This document shows, piece after piece, positions 44,372 to 53,345 of a stretch of DNA of 64,000 nucleotides. The stretch comes from Casimicrobiaceae bacterium (GTDB lineage Bacteria; Pseudomonadota; Gammaproteobacteria; Burkholderiales; Casimicrobiaceae). Position 1 is the first letter of the stretch. Every line of letters starts with the position of its first letter. The position numbers were made by a program, and so were the translations under genes. The DNA lies in NCBI GenBank assembly GCA_025056355.1, contig JANWWI010000008.1, positions 1 to 64,000 of the forward strand, given 5' to 3'. The notes under the pieces were generated by a model. The model was not told the DNA's origin and made no database searches. It saw only the letters and a list, made by a program, of their open reading frames with translations.

Positions 44372-45326
44372 GGCTCACGAGGGTGTCGCCCTCGATGGTT
44401 GCGCGCCCGGTGGTGCAGGCTTGTTCGATGAGCCAGTGCGCGTAGGCCTCATCCGAGTAGCGAAAACACTGCGCGTTCAAGTCACGGTGGATGCCCACAC
44501 GGCGCACATAGGCGGGCAGCTCCGCAAGCGGCAGACGCTTGCGCCACAGAAGCGCAAAGACAAACATGCCCCGTGCCACGCTGCGCGCCAGGCGCCCATC
44601 ATCGGCCGCAAAGGCCTCTAGCCGCGCTTGTGCACGGGCCAGTGCTCCGCGCACATCGCGAAACGCTGGCCCGTGCCCGGGTAAGACGAGCTCGATCGAC
44701 AGCTCGTTGAGCCGCTGGAGGGTTGCCCGCTGCTCGGCCAAGGGCGCGGGGTCGATCGCCTGGGGCAGCACGAAGCCAAAACCGTTTTCCCAGAGGGCAT
44801 CGGCCGAAATAAGGCAACGCCACCTCGGGCAATAGAGCACGATCGAGCCCATGTCATGGCCGGGGCTTGCCACGACCTCCCAGAGGGTTCCGCCGAGGGG
44901 CAGGCATTCTCCGGGTTCAAGCGTCCGATGCCACGCGAAAGGATCGGCTTGCTGATCGGCGTAAGAGAGCATCTGCGCTGGGCTGTCCCAGCGCTCAAGG
45001 GCCGGCACTTCGCCTTCGGGCACGAGGATTTCAAGCCCCGGGTAGCGCCGAGCAAGCGTGGCGTTGCCGCCGATGTGGTCGCTGTGGATGTGGGTGTTGA
45101 TGAGCCGCTCGAGCGGCCGTGGGCCGAGGGCTTGCGCGAGCCGATCGAGCGTCTCCGGCGTTGAGCTCAAGTAGCCCGAATCGATGAGCGTGGCCGGCTC
45201 ATCGGGCCGTGCAAAAAGAATGTGGTTTGCGCAGAGCCAATCGCGTTCGATGAAGTGCACGCCCGGCGGCAGATCGGCGGTCGGGGCAGCCGCGGGCGCT
45301 TGGGTTTCCTCAGGAGGCAGAGGCAT
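44337..45326 (-). CDS. Metallo-beta-lactamase-fold hydrolase
   Basis: A 329-residue MBL-fold protein. The dinuclear metal site is THIHSDHIGG, followed by PGHDMGSIVLY, the bridging Asp in LISADALWENG and the final His in VLPGHGPAF. A C-terminal helical domain of about 100 residues is typical of the glyoxalase-II-like/LACTB2 type. The substrate is unknown, possibly a thioester or phosphodiester. It starts 17 bases before the end of the threonine ammonia-lyase gene. Confidence 0.82.
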   Translation of the reverse strand: MPLPPEETQAPAAAPTADLPPGVHFIERDWLCANHILFARPDEPATLIDSGYLSSTPETLDRLAQALGPRPLERLINTHIHSDHIGGNATLARRYPGLEILVPEGEVPALERWDSPAQMLSYADQQADPFAWHRTLEPGECLPLGGTLWEVVASPGHDMGSIVLYCPRWRCLISADALWENGFGFVLPQAIDPAPLAEQRATLQRLNELSIELVLPGHGPAFRDVRGALARAQARLEAFAADDGRLARSVARGMFVFALLWRKRLPLAELPAYVRRVGIHRDLNAQCFRYSDEAYAHWLIEQACTTGRATIEGDTLVSLTPSVAPPRAA

Positions 45327-46542
45327 GGCTCAGAAGCTCTGCAGCAAAGCCTGCCTGCGCGAGCGCCTCAAGCAGGACCGCCACATGCGCGCGGTCGCGG
45401 GTCTCCACGGTCAACTCGATTTCGGTCGACTTGACGCTAAAGACCCCGAACATCCGCTGATGCTCCACATCGAGGATGTTGCCGCCGGCATCGCCCACGA
45501 CCTTGGCCAGCCGCGCAAGCGAGCCGGCCACATCGGGCACCCGCGCCCGGAGGCGGATGAGTCGCCCTTCGCGCACGAGGTTACGCATCAGGATGGTGGC
45601 CAAAATGCGGCTGTCGATGTTGCCGCCGCAGAGCACCACGCCGACTTCCCGACCGGCAAAGCGCTCGGGATGCTGAAGCAAGGCCGCAATGCCCGTGGCG
45701 CCGGCGCCTTCGGTCACGGTCTTTTCGATTTCGATGAGCAGCGCGATGGCCTGCTCGATCGTGGCCTCTTCCACAAGGAGCATCTGATCGACCAGCGCCC
45801 GCGCAATGGCAAGCGGAAGTGCGCCGATATCCCGCACCGCCAGGCCTTCGGCCAGCGTCTCCGTGCCCACCTGCACAGGCTTGCCCGCAAGCAGTTGGGC
45901 CATGGCTGGATAGGTCGAGGACTCCACGCCGATCACCTCGATCCCGGGGCGGATGCTTTTAGCCGCCACGGCACAGCCGGCGATGAGCCCGCCGCCGCCG
46001 ACCGGCACCACGAGCACCTCAAGCGCGGGGTTGGCTTCGAGCATCTCAAGCGCGACCGTTCCCTGCCCGGCGATCACCAGCGCATCGTCATAGGGATGGA
46101 CGAACACATAGCCGTGTTCTTCGGCCAGGCGTTTTGCATGCGCTGAGGCCTCGGCAAGCGTCTGGCCGGCAAGTACGACACGGGCTCCGAGCGCTTCGGT
46201 GTTTCGCACTTTGACAAAGGGCGTGAAGGCCGGCATCACGATGGTGGCCGGGATGCCCAAACGCCCCGCGTGGTAGGCCACCCCTTGCGCATGGTTGCCC
46301 GCGCTCATCGCAATCACGCCGCGCCGGCGCTCTTCGTCGCTGAGCGAGAGCAGTTTGTTGAGCGCGCCGCGCTCTTTGAAGCTCGCGGTGAACTGAAGGT
46401 TTTCGAACTTGAGCCACACCGTGCAGCCGAACAGGCGCGACAAGGTGCGCGAGTGCAAGCAGGGGGTGCGCTCGATTGCGCCGCGAAGGGCTTCGCGCGC
46501 CGCTTGCACATCGTCAATGCCGACGGGAAGTCTCGCTTGCAT
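45310..46542 (-). CDS. Threonine ammonia-lyase with ACT-like C-terminus
   Basis: A 410-residue PLP enzyme. The Schiff-base Lys56 is in FTASFKERGALNKL, the PLP phosphate loop is PVGGGGLIAG, and the AMSAGNHAQGVAYHA loop holds the substrate. A single ACT-like domain follows from about residue 325 (RLRARVPDVAGSLARLAKVV). It deaminates threonine (and serine) to 2-oxobutyrate. The length and single ACT domain resemble the catabolic/biosynthetic type of about 400 residues (IlvA/TdcB group), not the 514-residue E. coli IlvA. Confidence 0.87.
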   Translation of the reverse strand: MQARLPVGIDDVQAAREALRGAIERTPCLHSRTLSRLFGCTVWLKFENLQFTASFKERGALNKLLSLSDEERRRGVIAMSAGNHAQGVAYHAGRLGIPATIVMPAFTPFVKVRNTEALGARVVLAGQTLAEASAHAKRLAEEHGYVFVHPYDDALVIAGQGTVALEMLEANPALEVLVVPVGGGGLIAGCAVAAKSIRPGIEVIGVESSTYPAMAQLLAGKPVQVGTETLAEGLAVRDIGALPLAIARALVDQMLLVEEATIEQAIALLIEIEKTVTEGAGATGIAALLQHPERFAGREVGVVLCGGNIDSRILATILMRNLVREGRLIRLRARVPDVAGSLARLAKVVGDAGGNILDVEHQRMFGVFSVKSTEIELTVETRDRAHVAVLLEALAQAGFAAELLSHASAS

Positions 46543-46663
46543 GAGCCATTCTATGAACAACGCTTGGCTTCGGACTTCGGCAGCGCAGCCGAAGCGTTTC
46601 CAAAAAACCTCGTGCAGTCACTGCGGTAGACTGCCGGCATCTCACGAATGTGCGTGGACGAAT

Positions 46664-48955
46664 TTGCGCGGCGTTGCAAGCTCTCAGAGCATCGTCGGGT
46701 GGACGGCCGCCGCGGTTTTCGCAGGCGCCTTCCTGTCGCGCTGGCTGGCGCTGGAGCAGCCGCTGAACCTCCTCTGGATCCCCGCGGGGGTTTCTTTTGC
46801 CGCGACCTGGAAGTATGGGCCCGTGGCACTGCTCGGGGTGGCCCTTGGCATCGCGTTGTGGGCGCTGCTCAGCTACGGGGCGCACCCGATTCTTGTTCCG
46901 GGCGCGATTGCGATCGAGGTGACGGTCACATGGCTTATCGTGTGGACCCTGAGGTTGCTGCTTCGCCGCTTCGGTCAAGCTGCAGGCGAGACATCCGGGC
47001 CGGTCAAACGCCTGCGTTGGCTTCTCTGTTTTTATGCTGCTTCGGTTTTCGTCGGTGCACCGCTTGCGGCGGTGGGCGGCAGCGCGGTCTTCGCGGCGGC
47101 TCAGCTGCACGCCGAGCTTGGGGCAGTTCGTGCGGCGCTTGCCTATTGGATTTCGGAAGCGCTTGCGCTTCTGCTCGTGGCACCGACGCTTCTGAGCTGG
47201 CTGCCGCGCGAGCCGAGCGATCGCAATTTCATCCCCTACGGTCTGTCAAGACTTGTTCGCGATCCGCGCTACCTGGCTGTCGATCGGGCCGTGATCCTTT
47301 TGGTGGCACTGATCACGTTGGGGGTGCTGGCGCTTCGTGCTTGGGGCCTTCATGCCTTCGAGGCAGCGCTGTTGCTTGCTTATCTCCTGGCGATGGCTTT
47401 TTGCGCCTTGCGGCACGGGGCGCGCACCACCTACACCACCTTACTGTTGTCGGCACTCTTGTTGAGCACAGCCCTGACGGCCGAGCCCGATCGCGGGTTC
47501 GTGGGCGGGTTGAAGCCGCACGAGGTTTCGCCAGCGATCTTCGAGATCGTGGCCTTGCTGTTTGTGGCCACGGCGCTCACCCAAATCCTTCAGGCCGTCT
47601 CGAGCGACCGCGCCGAGGGGCTGCGGCGCCTTGAGGAGCAGTCGACACGGGATGCCACCACGGGCTTACTCAACGAGTTCGGTTTTGAGCAGTGGCTCGA
47701 ACAAGCGCCTAAGGCGGAATCCCTGCTCGTGGTCAGTGCGTTTTTCGGTCGCCGGGCCCGCATTGAGGCCATCACGCGACAGATCCCGCTCAGTGAGCTT
47801 CGGCGCGCAATCGGTACGCAGCTGCAGGAGCTCGGCGCAGCCGCTGCCGTGCGACTCGAAGGCGAGCACTATGCCCTCGTATTTCGCGAAGCGGAGGGTT
47901 CCTCCGGTATCGCGCAGCGAATGGCTCGGGCGCTCAGCAGTCTGAGAGTGACAGGCGCCGACGGTCAACGCGTGACGCTGCATCCAGCCCTTGCAGCACT
48001 TCGCCTGCCGCCCGGCGTTCGCCCGACCACCGCGCAGCTGCTGACAAGTTTGAGCAGCATCGAGGTTCCCAGCGGCGACATGCGCAGTGCGCAACTCAAG
48101 GTGCGTGAGTTTTCTCCCGAAATCGAAACCGCTCTTCGCGAGCGCAGCGAACTCCTCGCCGCGGTCGAGAGCGGGGTTCGACGGGGTCGAATCGTGCTGT
48201 TTGCGCAGCCGATCCAGCGTTGTGACGGCCGCGACGGGGAGATGGTGTCGATCGAGGTGCTGTCTCGCATGCCGGACGCGCGCGGCAACTTGATCCTGCC
48301 CTCCGAGTTCCTGCCGGCGGTGGCCCAGCTGGGGCTTTTGCGAGTGTTCGACCGACAGGTGATCGAACGCGTCTTCTCATGGTATGCGCACCACCGGACG
48401 GCCTACGAGCGCACCCGTCAGTGTGCAATCAACCTGAGCGCGTCCTCGGTCGAGGACGTCTCTTTGCCCGACTTTATCGCCGAGCGCCTCGCCCATTACC
48501 GCTTGGGCGCTGAACGGTTTTGTTTTGAGATCGTGGAGTCGACCGCCGTTGCGGACCTGGACCGAGCGCAGTCGGTTCTCATGGAGTTACGCCAGCTTGG
48601 CCTGCGCATCGCGGTGGATGACTTCGGAACAGGCTTTGCCACGTTCAGTTACTTGAAGCGCTTTCCCGTTGACGAGCTCAAGATCGATGGCAGTTTCATC
48701 GAGACCGTTGCACAGGATCCGGTGAGCGAAGAAGTCGTTCGCTCCACCGTGGCTGTGGCGAAGCGCCTGGGGCTGCGTACGATCGCTGAATGCGTGAGTC
48801 ATCCCGGGCTCGGGGAGATCGTGGCTGAGCTCGGTGTCGACTATGTGCAGGGCAATGCGGTTGCATTTGCCGAACCGATCGAACGCCTCTATGGCTTGCC
48901 CGAGTCGGCCTTGGAGTTCTTCGACGGGTCGGAGTCGCCCCAAACCTGCGGCTGA
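46664..48955 (+). CDS. MASE1-EAL cyclic-di-GMP phosphodiesterase
   Basis: A protein of about 763 residues. An N-terminal MASE1-type domain has eight or so helices, starting at IVGWTAAAVFAGAFLSRWL. A degenerate GGDEF domain follows (TRDATTGLLNEFGFEQWL), with EGEHY where GGDEF should be. The C-terminal EAL domain keeps the catalytic set: EVL in SIEVLSRMP, Asn in INLSAS, Glu in FEIVEST, DDFGTGF, the Lys in ELKIDGSF and YVQGNAVA. It should hydrolyse c-di-GMP in response to a membrane signal. No ATG is near the domain start; the TTG at 46664 is a guess. Confidence 0.8.
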   Translation: MRGVASSQSIVGWTAAAVFAGAFLSRWLALEQPLNLLWIPAGVSFAATWKYGPVALLGVALGIALWALLSYGAHPILVPGAIAIEVTVTWLIVWTLRLLLRRFGQAAGETSGPVKRLRWLLCFYAASVFVGAPLAAVGGSAVFAAAQLHAELGAVRAALAYWISEALALLLVAPTLLSWLPREPSDRNFIPYGLSRLVRDPRYLAVDRAVILLVALITLGVLALRAWGLHAFEAALLLAYLLAMAFCALRHGARTTYTTLLLSALLLSTALTAEPDRGFVGGLKPHEVSPAIFEIVALLFVATALTQILQAVSSDRAEGLRRLEEQSTRDATTGLLNEFGFEQWLEQAPKAESLLVVSAFFGRRARIEAITRQIPLSELRRAIGTQLQELGAAAAVRLEGEHYALVFREAEGSSGIAQRMARALSSLRVTGADGQRVTLHPALAALRLPPGVRPTTAQLLTSLSSIEVPSGDMRSAQLKVREFSPEIETALRERSELLAAVESGVRRGRIVLFAQPIQRCDGRDGEMVSIEVLSRMPDARGNLILPSEFLPAVAQLGLLRVFDRQVIERVFSWYAHHRTAYERTRQCAINLSASSVEDVSLPDFIAERLAHYRLGAERFCFEIVESTAVADLDRAQSVLMELRQLGLRIAVDDFGTGFATFSYLKRFPVDELKIDGSFIETVAQDPVSEEVVRSTVAVAKRLGLRTIAECVSHPGLGEIVAELGVDYVQGNAVAFAEPIERLYGLPESALEFFDGSESPQTCG

Positions 48956-49314
48956 GTGCGCAGCCACGCGCGGCCGTAAGCGAGGAGGTTGATCGCAACA
49001 ACGGTTGCGGCCATCAGGTGTTGAACCTCGGGGGTCAACGCATCCGGGTAGATGATCGGGAGTAAGTAGCGCGCCACAAACCCCCCTTCATATGTGGCTT
49101 CGCCCGCACGAGCCAGCAAAGCGTTTTCAAGTGGGGTGAGGGGGCAGGTCCAGCCGAAGACCGAGATCGCCACCGCCCATGCGACGGCTGCCAAATGCAG
49201 CCAACGGAGCCGTCGCCGCTCGGCGAGGAAAAAACCGCCGACGAGCACGAAAACGATGAAGGCTAGGTGCACGATCAGCACGAGATCGGCAGCAAGCGAA
49301 AAGGCGGTGCGCAT
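48889..49314 (-). CDS. DUF2784 membrane protein
   Basis: A 141-residue protein with four hydrophobic segments. Family landmarks are ADLVLIVHLAFIVFVLVGGF, VFGWTCPLTPLENALLARAG and YLLPIIYPDALTPEVQ. The function is unknown. A GAGGGG site precedes the ATG at 49314. It follows mfd by 10 bp on the same strand, and its 3' end overlaps the convergent EAL gene by 67 bp. Confidence 0.82.
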   Translation of the reverse strand: MRTAFSLAADLVLIVHLAFIVFVLVGGFFLAERRRLRWLHLAAVAWAVAISVFGWTCPLTPLENALLARAGEATYEGGFVARYLLPIIYPDALTPEVQHLMAATVVAINLLAYGRAWLRTQPQVWGDSDPSKNSKADSGKP

Positions 49315-49324
49315 GAAATGCCCC

Positions 49325-52300
49325 TCAGGCGAGCATTCGGAGGAAGTCGGCAATCAAGCGCTGACGCTCGGCGAGCGTTGCCGTGGAGCGTTCGATGCGA
49401 ATGCGATCCTGACCCGCAAAGCGCATCCGCGCGTCGCGCTGCACCAGCGCGATGAGCCGTGCGGTGTCGAAAGGCGGATGCGGCCCGAAGGTAATGACGC
49501 TGCGCTCAGGTGCGGCATCGATCTTTTTGACCCCGGCACGCCGGCCGAGGATGCGCAGCTCATGCGCGGCCAGCAGCGTCTCGGCCTCGGGCGGCAGCGG
49601 CCCGAAGCGGTCGATCAGCTCTTCTTTGAGTGCTTCAAGCTGTTCAAGCTGCGTGCAGTTGGCCAGGCGCTTGTAAAGCACGAGCCGTTCGTGGATGCCG
49701 GGGCAATAGGCCTCAGGAAGCCGCGCCGGGGTGTGCAGGTTGACTTCGGTGATGACGCCGAGCGGCTCATCGAGATCGGGCTCGCGGCCCGCTTTGAGCG
49801 AGGCGACGGCCTGCTCCAGCATGGCGCTGAACAGCGAGAAGCCGACCTCCTGGATTTCGCCCGATTGCCGCTCGCCGAGCAGCTCGCCCGCGCCGCGGAT
49901 CTCCAGGTCGTGCATGGCCAGGAAAAACCCCGAGCCGAGTTCTTCGAGCTGGGTGATCGCCTCGAGGCGCTTTTTGGCATCGGCTGTGATGGCCTCTTCG
50001 TTCGGGATCAGTAAATAGGCGTAGGCCTGATGGTGGCTGCGCCCGACGCGACCACGCAGCTGATGCAGCTGCGCGAGACCGAAGCGGTCGGCGCGGTGGA
50101 TGAGGATCGTGTTGGCGCTGGGCACATCGATGCCCGTTTCGATGATGGTTGAGCAGAGAAGCACCTGGATGCGCTGCTGGTAGAACTCCCGCATCACGCG
50201 CTCAAGGGCAAGCGCCCCCATCTGCCCATGCGCGACTTCGATGCGCGCTTCGGGCACAAGGGACTCAAGCCGCACGCGTTGCCGCTCGATCGAATCGATG
50301 TCGTTGTGGACGAAATAGACCTGCCCGCCGCGCTTGAGCTCGCGCAGGATCGCCTCGCGAATGAGGCCGTCGCTTTCCTTGGCGACAAAGGTTTTGATGG
50401 CCAGGCGTTTCGAGGGGGCTGTGGCGATCACGCTCAAATCACGGATGCCTTCGAGGCTCATCGCCAGGGTCCGCGGAATCGGGGTCGCCGTCAGCGTAAG
50501 CAAGTCGACCTCGGCGCGCAGCTGCCGCAGGCGCTCCTTTTGCCGTACGCCGAAGCGGTGCTCTTCGTCGATGATGACCAGACCCAAAGCGCGAAACCGA
50601 ACGTCCGGCTCAAGAAGCCGATGCGTGCCGATCACGATGTCGATCGAGCCTTCGGCGAGCTGGGCAAGCGTGGAGGCCACATCCTTTTTTGAGCGAAAAC
50701 GCGACAGCTCGGCAATCCGCACCGGCCACTTGGCGAAGCGATCGCGGAAGGTGTTGAAGTGCTGTTCGGCAAGCAAGGTGGTCGGGGTCAGCACGGCGAC
50801 TTGCCTGCCGTCCATGACGGCCACGAACGCCGCGCGCAAGGCCACCTCCGTTTTGCCGAAGCCGACATCGCCGCAGACGAGACGGTCCATCGGCCGGTGC
50901 GAGACCATGTCTTGAAGCACCGCCTGAATCGCAGCGGCCTGATCGGGCGTGGCCTCAAAGCCGAAACCCGCGGCAAATTCGGCGTAATCGTTCCAGTCGA
51001 TACGGAAACGGTGGCCTTGCCGCGCAGCGCGCTGTGCGTAGAGGTTGAGCAGTTCGGCTGCCGTGTCGCGCGCTTGCTGAGCGGCGCGCCGACGCGCGCG
51101 TTCCCATTGTCCCGAGCCGAGCGTGTGTAGCGGCGCCTGCTCGGGTGAGGCGCCGCTGTAGCGGCTCACCAGGTGCAGGTTGGCCACCGGCACGTAGAGC
51201 CGTGCCTCGTGTGCATACTCGAGCTCAAGAAATTCGGTGGGGCCATCGCCCAGATCGAGCGTTGCGAGCCCGCGGTAGCGGCCGATGCCGTGCTCTTCGT
51301 GTACGACGGGATCGCCGACCTTGAGCTCGGCCAGATCGCGCAGGATCGCGTCGAGGTCACTCGGGCGGCTGCGCCGACGCTCGCGGTTGCGTGGCAGGCT
51401 CGGATAGAGCTCGCTTTCGGTCACGAAGGCCAGATCGTGGCCCGGAATTCGCCCGCCGCGCGCAAGTGGCCCCGTGATGATGGCAAAGCGCGCCGAGCTT
51501 GCCAGGGCGGCGCCTAAGTCAGGCAGCGGCTCGCAGGGAAGGCCATGACGCGCGAACAGCTCGCGCAGTGTTTCGGCGCGGCCAGGCGACTCGGCCACGC
51601 AGAGGATGCGTTCGCGGCTCTGCCGGAGGTAGTGGGTCAGTGCAGCAAGCGGCTCGGCACGGCTGCGGTCGACGGCAAGCGGCGGCAGGGCTTCTTCGGG
51701 GGCAAAGTCCGGCAACGGTTGGCCTTCGGCGGAGGGAAAGAGGTAGCGTGGATAGCGCTTGAGCTCGTGCAAGAGGGCATCGCGCGGCAGGTAGAGGGCG
51801 TCTGGCGCAAGCAGCGGGCGCTGCTCATCGGCGCGCAAGAGCCGGTAGCGTTCGCGCGTTTCGTGTTCGAAGACCCCAAGGGATGCGTGCAGATCCCCCA
51901 CCGTGGCGACAACGGCGCTCTCGGGCAGGTAGTCGAACAGCGTCTCCAGCGCATCGAAAAACAGTGGCAAATAGCACTCGATGCCGCCCGGAAAGAGTCC
52001 GTTGGAGACGTCACGGTAAATCGCCGAGCGCGACGGATCGCCCTCGAAATGCTCGCGCCAACGTTCGCGGAAGCGGCGCCGGCCGACCTCATCAGTGGGA
52101 AATTCGCGCGCCGGCAAGAGCTCGAGGGCTTCCACCGGATAGAGCGTGCGCTGCGTGTCCGGGTCGAAGTGTCGGATCGATTCGATTCGGTCGTCGTCGA
52201 ACTCAAGCCGGGCGGGAACGGTCGCCCCGAGGGGGAAAAAATCGAAGATGCCGCCGCGCAGCGCAAACTCGCCGTGCGCCACCACCTGCGTGACGGCGGT

Positions 52301-52786
52301 GTAGCCTGCAGCGAGCAGTTGCGCGCGCAGCTGCTCGCGTTCGATCCGCTGGCCGCATCGGAGCGCGAAGCTGCGCCCGCCCACGAAGGAGCGCGGACAG
52401 AGGCGTTGCACCGCCGTGGCAGCGGTCACCACGAGCACGTCGCAGCGCCGCTGAAGGAGCGCGTAGAGCGCCTTGAGCCGCTCGCTCACCAAGTCCGGAT
52501 GCGGCGAGAAATGGTCGTAAGGCAGCGTCTCCCAGTCGGGCAGCTCGAGCACGGTGAGCGAGGGCGCAAACCAGGCGAGCTCTGCCGCAAGCGTGGCTGC
52601 TTCGTGGGCGTGCGCAGTCAGCAGCACGAGCATCCGTCCCTCCCGCGCAAGCGCCTCGGCGCGTCCGGCCAGGCTCAAAGCGCGCGCTGCGCCGAGCAGC
52701 GTTTGTTCGCACACCTGGCCCGCTTTCGGGGGCGGCGGCAGCAGGCCAACGAAGCGCTCAAGCGGGTCGCTCGAAAGATCGTTCAT
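49325..52786 (-). CDS. mfd: Transcription-repair coupling factor Mfd
   Basis: A 1153-residue protein of the usual Mfd length. The N-terminal UvrB-like domains contain TVLELPDWETLPYDHFSPH. The RNA polymerase-interaction region is FLELEYAHEARLYVPV. The translocase has Walker A GDVGFGKTEVALRAAF, the DEEH box IIDEEHRFGVRQKE, and RGRVGRSHHQAYAYLL. A C-terminal UvrA-binding domain follows. It pushes stalled RNA polymerase off damaged DNA and recruits UvrA. Confidence 0.96.
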   Translation of the reverse strand: MNDLSSDPLERFVGLLPPPPKAGQVCEQTLLGAARALSLAGRAEALAREGRMLVLLTAHAHEAATLAAELAWFAPSLTVLELPDWETLPYDHFSPHPDLVSERLKALYALLQRRCDVLVVTAATAVQRLCPRSFVGGRSFALRCGQRIEREQLRAQLLAAGYTAVTQVVAHGEFALRGGIFDFFPLGATVPARLEFDDDRIESIRHFDPDTQRTLYPVEALELLPAREFPTDEVGRRRFRERWREHFEGDPSRSAIYRDVSNGLFPGGIECYLPLFFDALETLFDYLPESAVVATVGDLHASLGVFEHETRERYRLLRADEQRPLLAPDALYLPRDALLHELKRYPRYLFPSAEGQPLPDFAPEEALPPLAVDRSRAEPLAALTHYLRQSRERILCVAESPGRAETLRELFARHGLPCEPLPDLGAALASSARFAIITGPLARGGRIPGHDLAFVTESELYPSLPRNRERRRSRPSDLDAILRDLAELKVGDPVVHEEHGIGRYRGLATLDLGDGPTEFLELEYAHEARLYVPVANLHLVSRYSGASPEQAPLHTLGSGQWERARRRAAQQARDTAAELLNLYAQRAARQGHRFRIDWNDYAEFAAGFGFEATPDQAAAIQAVLQDMVSHRPMDRLVCGDVGFGKTEVALRAAFVAVMDGRQVAVLTPTTLLAEQHFNTFRDRFAKWPVRIAELSRFRSKKDVASTLAQLAEGSIDIVIGTHRLLEPDVRFRALGLVIIDEEHRFGVRQKERLRQLRAEVDLLTLTATPIPRTLAMSLEGIRDLSVIATAPSKRLAIKTFVAKESDGLIREAILRELKRGGQVYFVHNDIDSIERQRVRLESLVPEARIEVAHGQMGALALERVMREFYQQRIQVLLCSTIIETGIDVPSANTILIHRADRFGLAQLHQLRGRVGRSHHQAYAYLLIPNEEAITADAKKRLEAITQLEELGSGFFLAMHDLEIRGAGELLGERQSGEIQEVGFSLFSAMLEQAVASLKAGREPDLDEPLGVITEVNLHTPARLPEAYCPGIHERLVLYKRLANCTQLEQLEALKEELIDRFGPLPPEAETLLAAHELRILGRRAGVKKIDAAPERSVITFGPHPPFDTARLIALVQRDARMRFAGQDRIRIERSTATLAERQRLIADFLRMLA

Positions 52787-52901
52787 GCGCTTGGATCGGT
52801 CGATCGGGCTGATGCGCCTTGCGGCGCTCTTGCGGTTGCAAAGGGAGCCGGGATTCTAGGGAGGACGACGCAACAAGCGCCGCGCGGGCGCCCTTGAGCG
52901 C

Positions 52902-53237
52902 TCACAAGAGGGCATGGGTGCGCAGTGCTTCAAGCCGCAGCGCGAGACGCTGCTCAAGCGCGGCAAGTTCGGCCTCCAGGCGCGTGCGTTGGCTTGCTTC
53001 CCGGGCGCTTGCGAGGGCCGCGCGCAGGCGCGCTCGCTCGTGAAACAGCGCGACCTCCGGCGGGACGAAACCGCCGTCCTTGAGCAGTTTGAAGGCCATG
53101 CGTAGCTCGGGCGGGGCTTCGTCCCAGCCCTCGGGCAGGGCAAGCGGCCGGCCGTAACTGGGTGCGGCGCGAAGCTCGGCCGCGGCCTGCTCGAGCGCGC
53201 GGCCGATTTCCTCCTCAAGCGTTGCGAGCCGATTCAT
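52902..53237 (-). CDS. DUF1992 / DnaJ-homologue subfamily C28-like protein
   Basis: A 111-residue protein. It matches DUF1992 at YGRPLALPEGWDEAPPELRMAFKLLKDGGFVPPEV (about residues 28-63), with a C-terminal coiled region rich in Arg, Leu and Ala. The domain also occurs in the human DnaJ homologue DNAJC28, but no J domain is present here. The function is unknown. It is divergent from glcD. Confidence 0.75.
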   Translation of the reverse strand: MNRLATLEEEIGRALEQAAAELRAAPSYGRPLALPEGWDEAPPELRMAFKLLKDGGFVPPEVALFHERARLRAALASAREASQRTRLEAELAALEQRLALRLEALRTHALL

Positions 53238-53261
53238 GCGGGGGGATGCGACTTGAGAAGC

Positions 53262-53280
53262 CTACCCTGCAAGAGGGTAG
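53262..53280. promoter_or_regulatory. Inverted repeat upstream of glcD
   Basis: CTACCCT and AGGGTAG form a perfect 7-bp inverted repeat with a five-base spacer. It lies between the divergent DUF1992 and glcD genes. It may be an operator for the glycolate operon or a hairpin in its leader; no regulator gene is adjacent. Confidence 0.4.
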
Positions 53281-53345
53281 CATCTTGCGCGGTCCCCGTC
53301 ACATCGAGCCGTTGGTGTTGCTTGCCGACTGCTTCCGCTTCGCCG

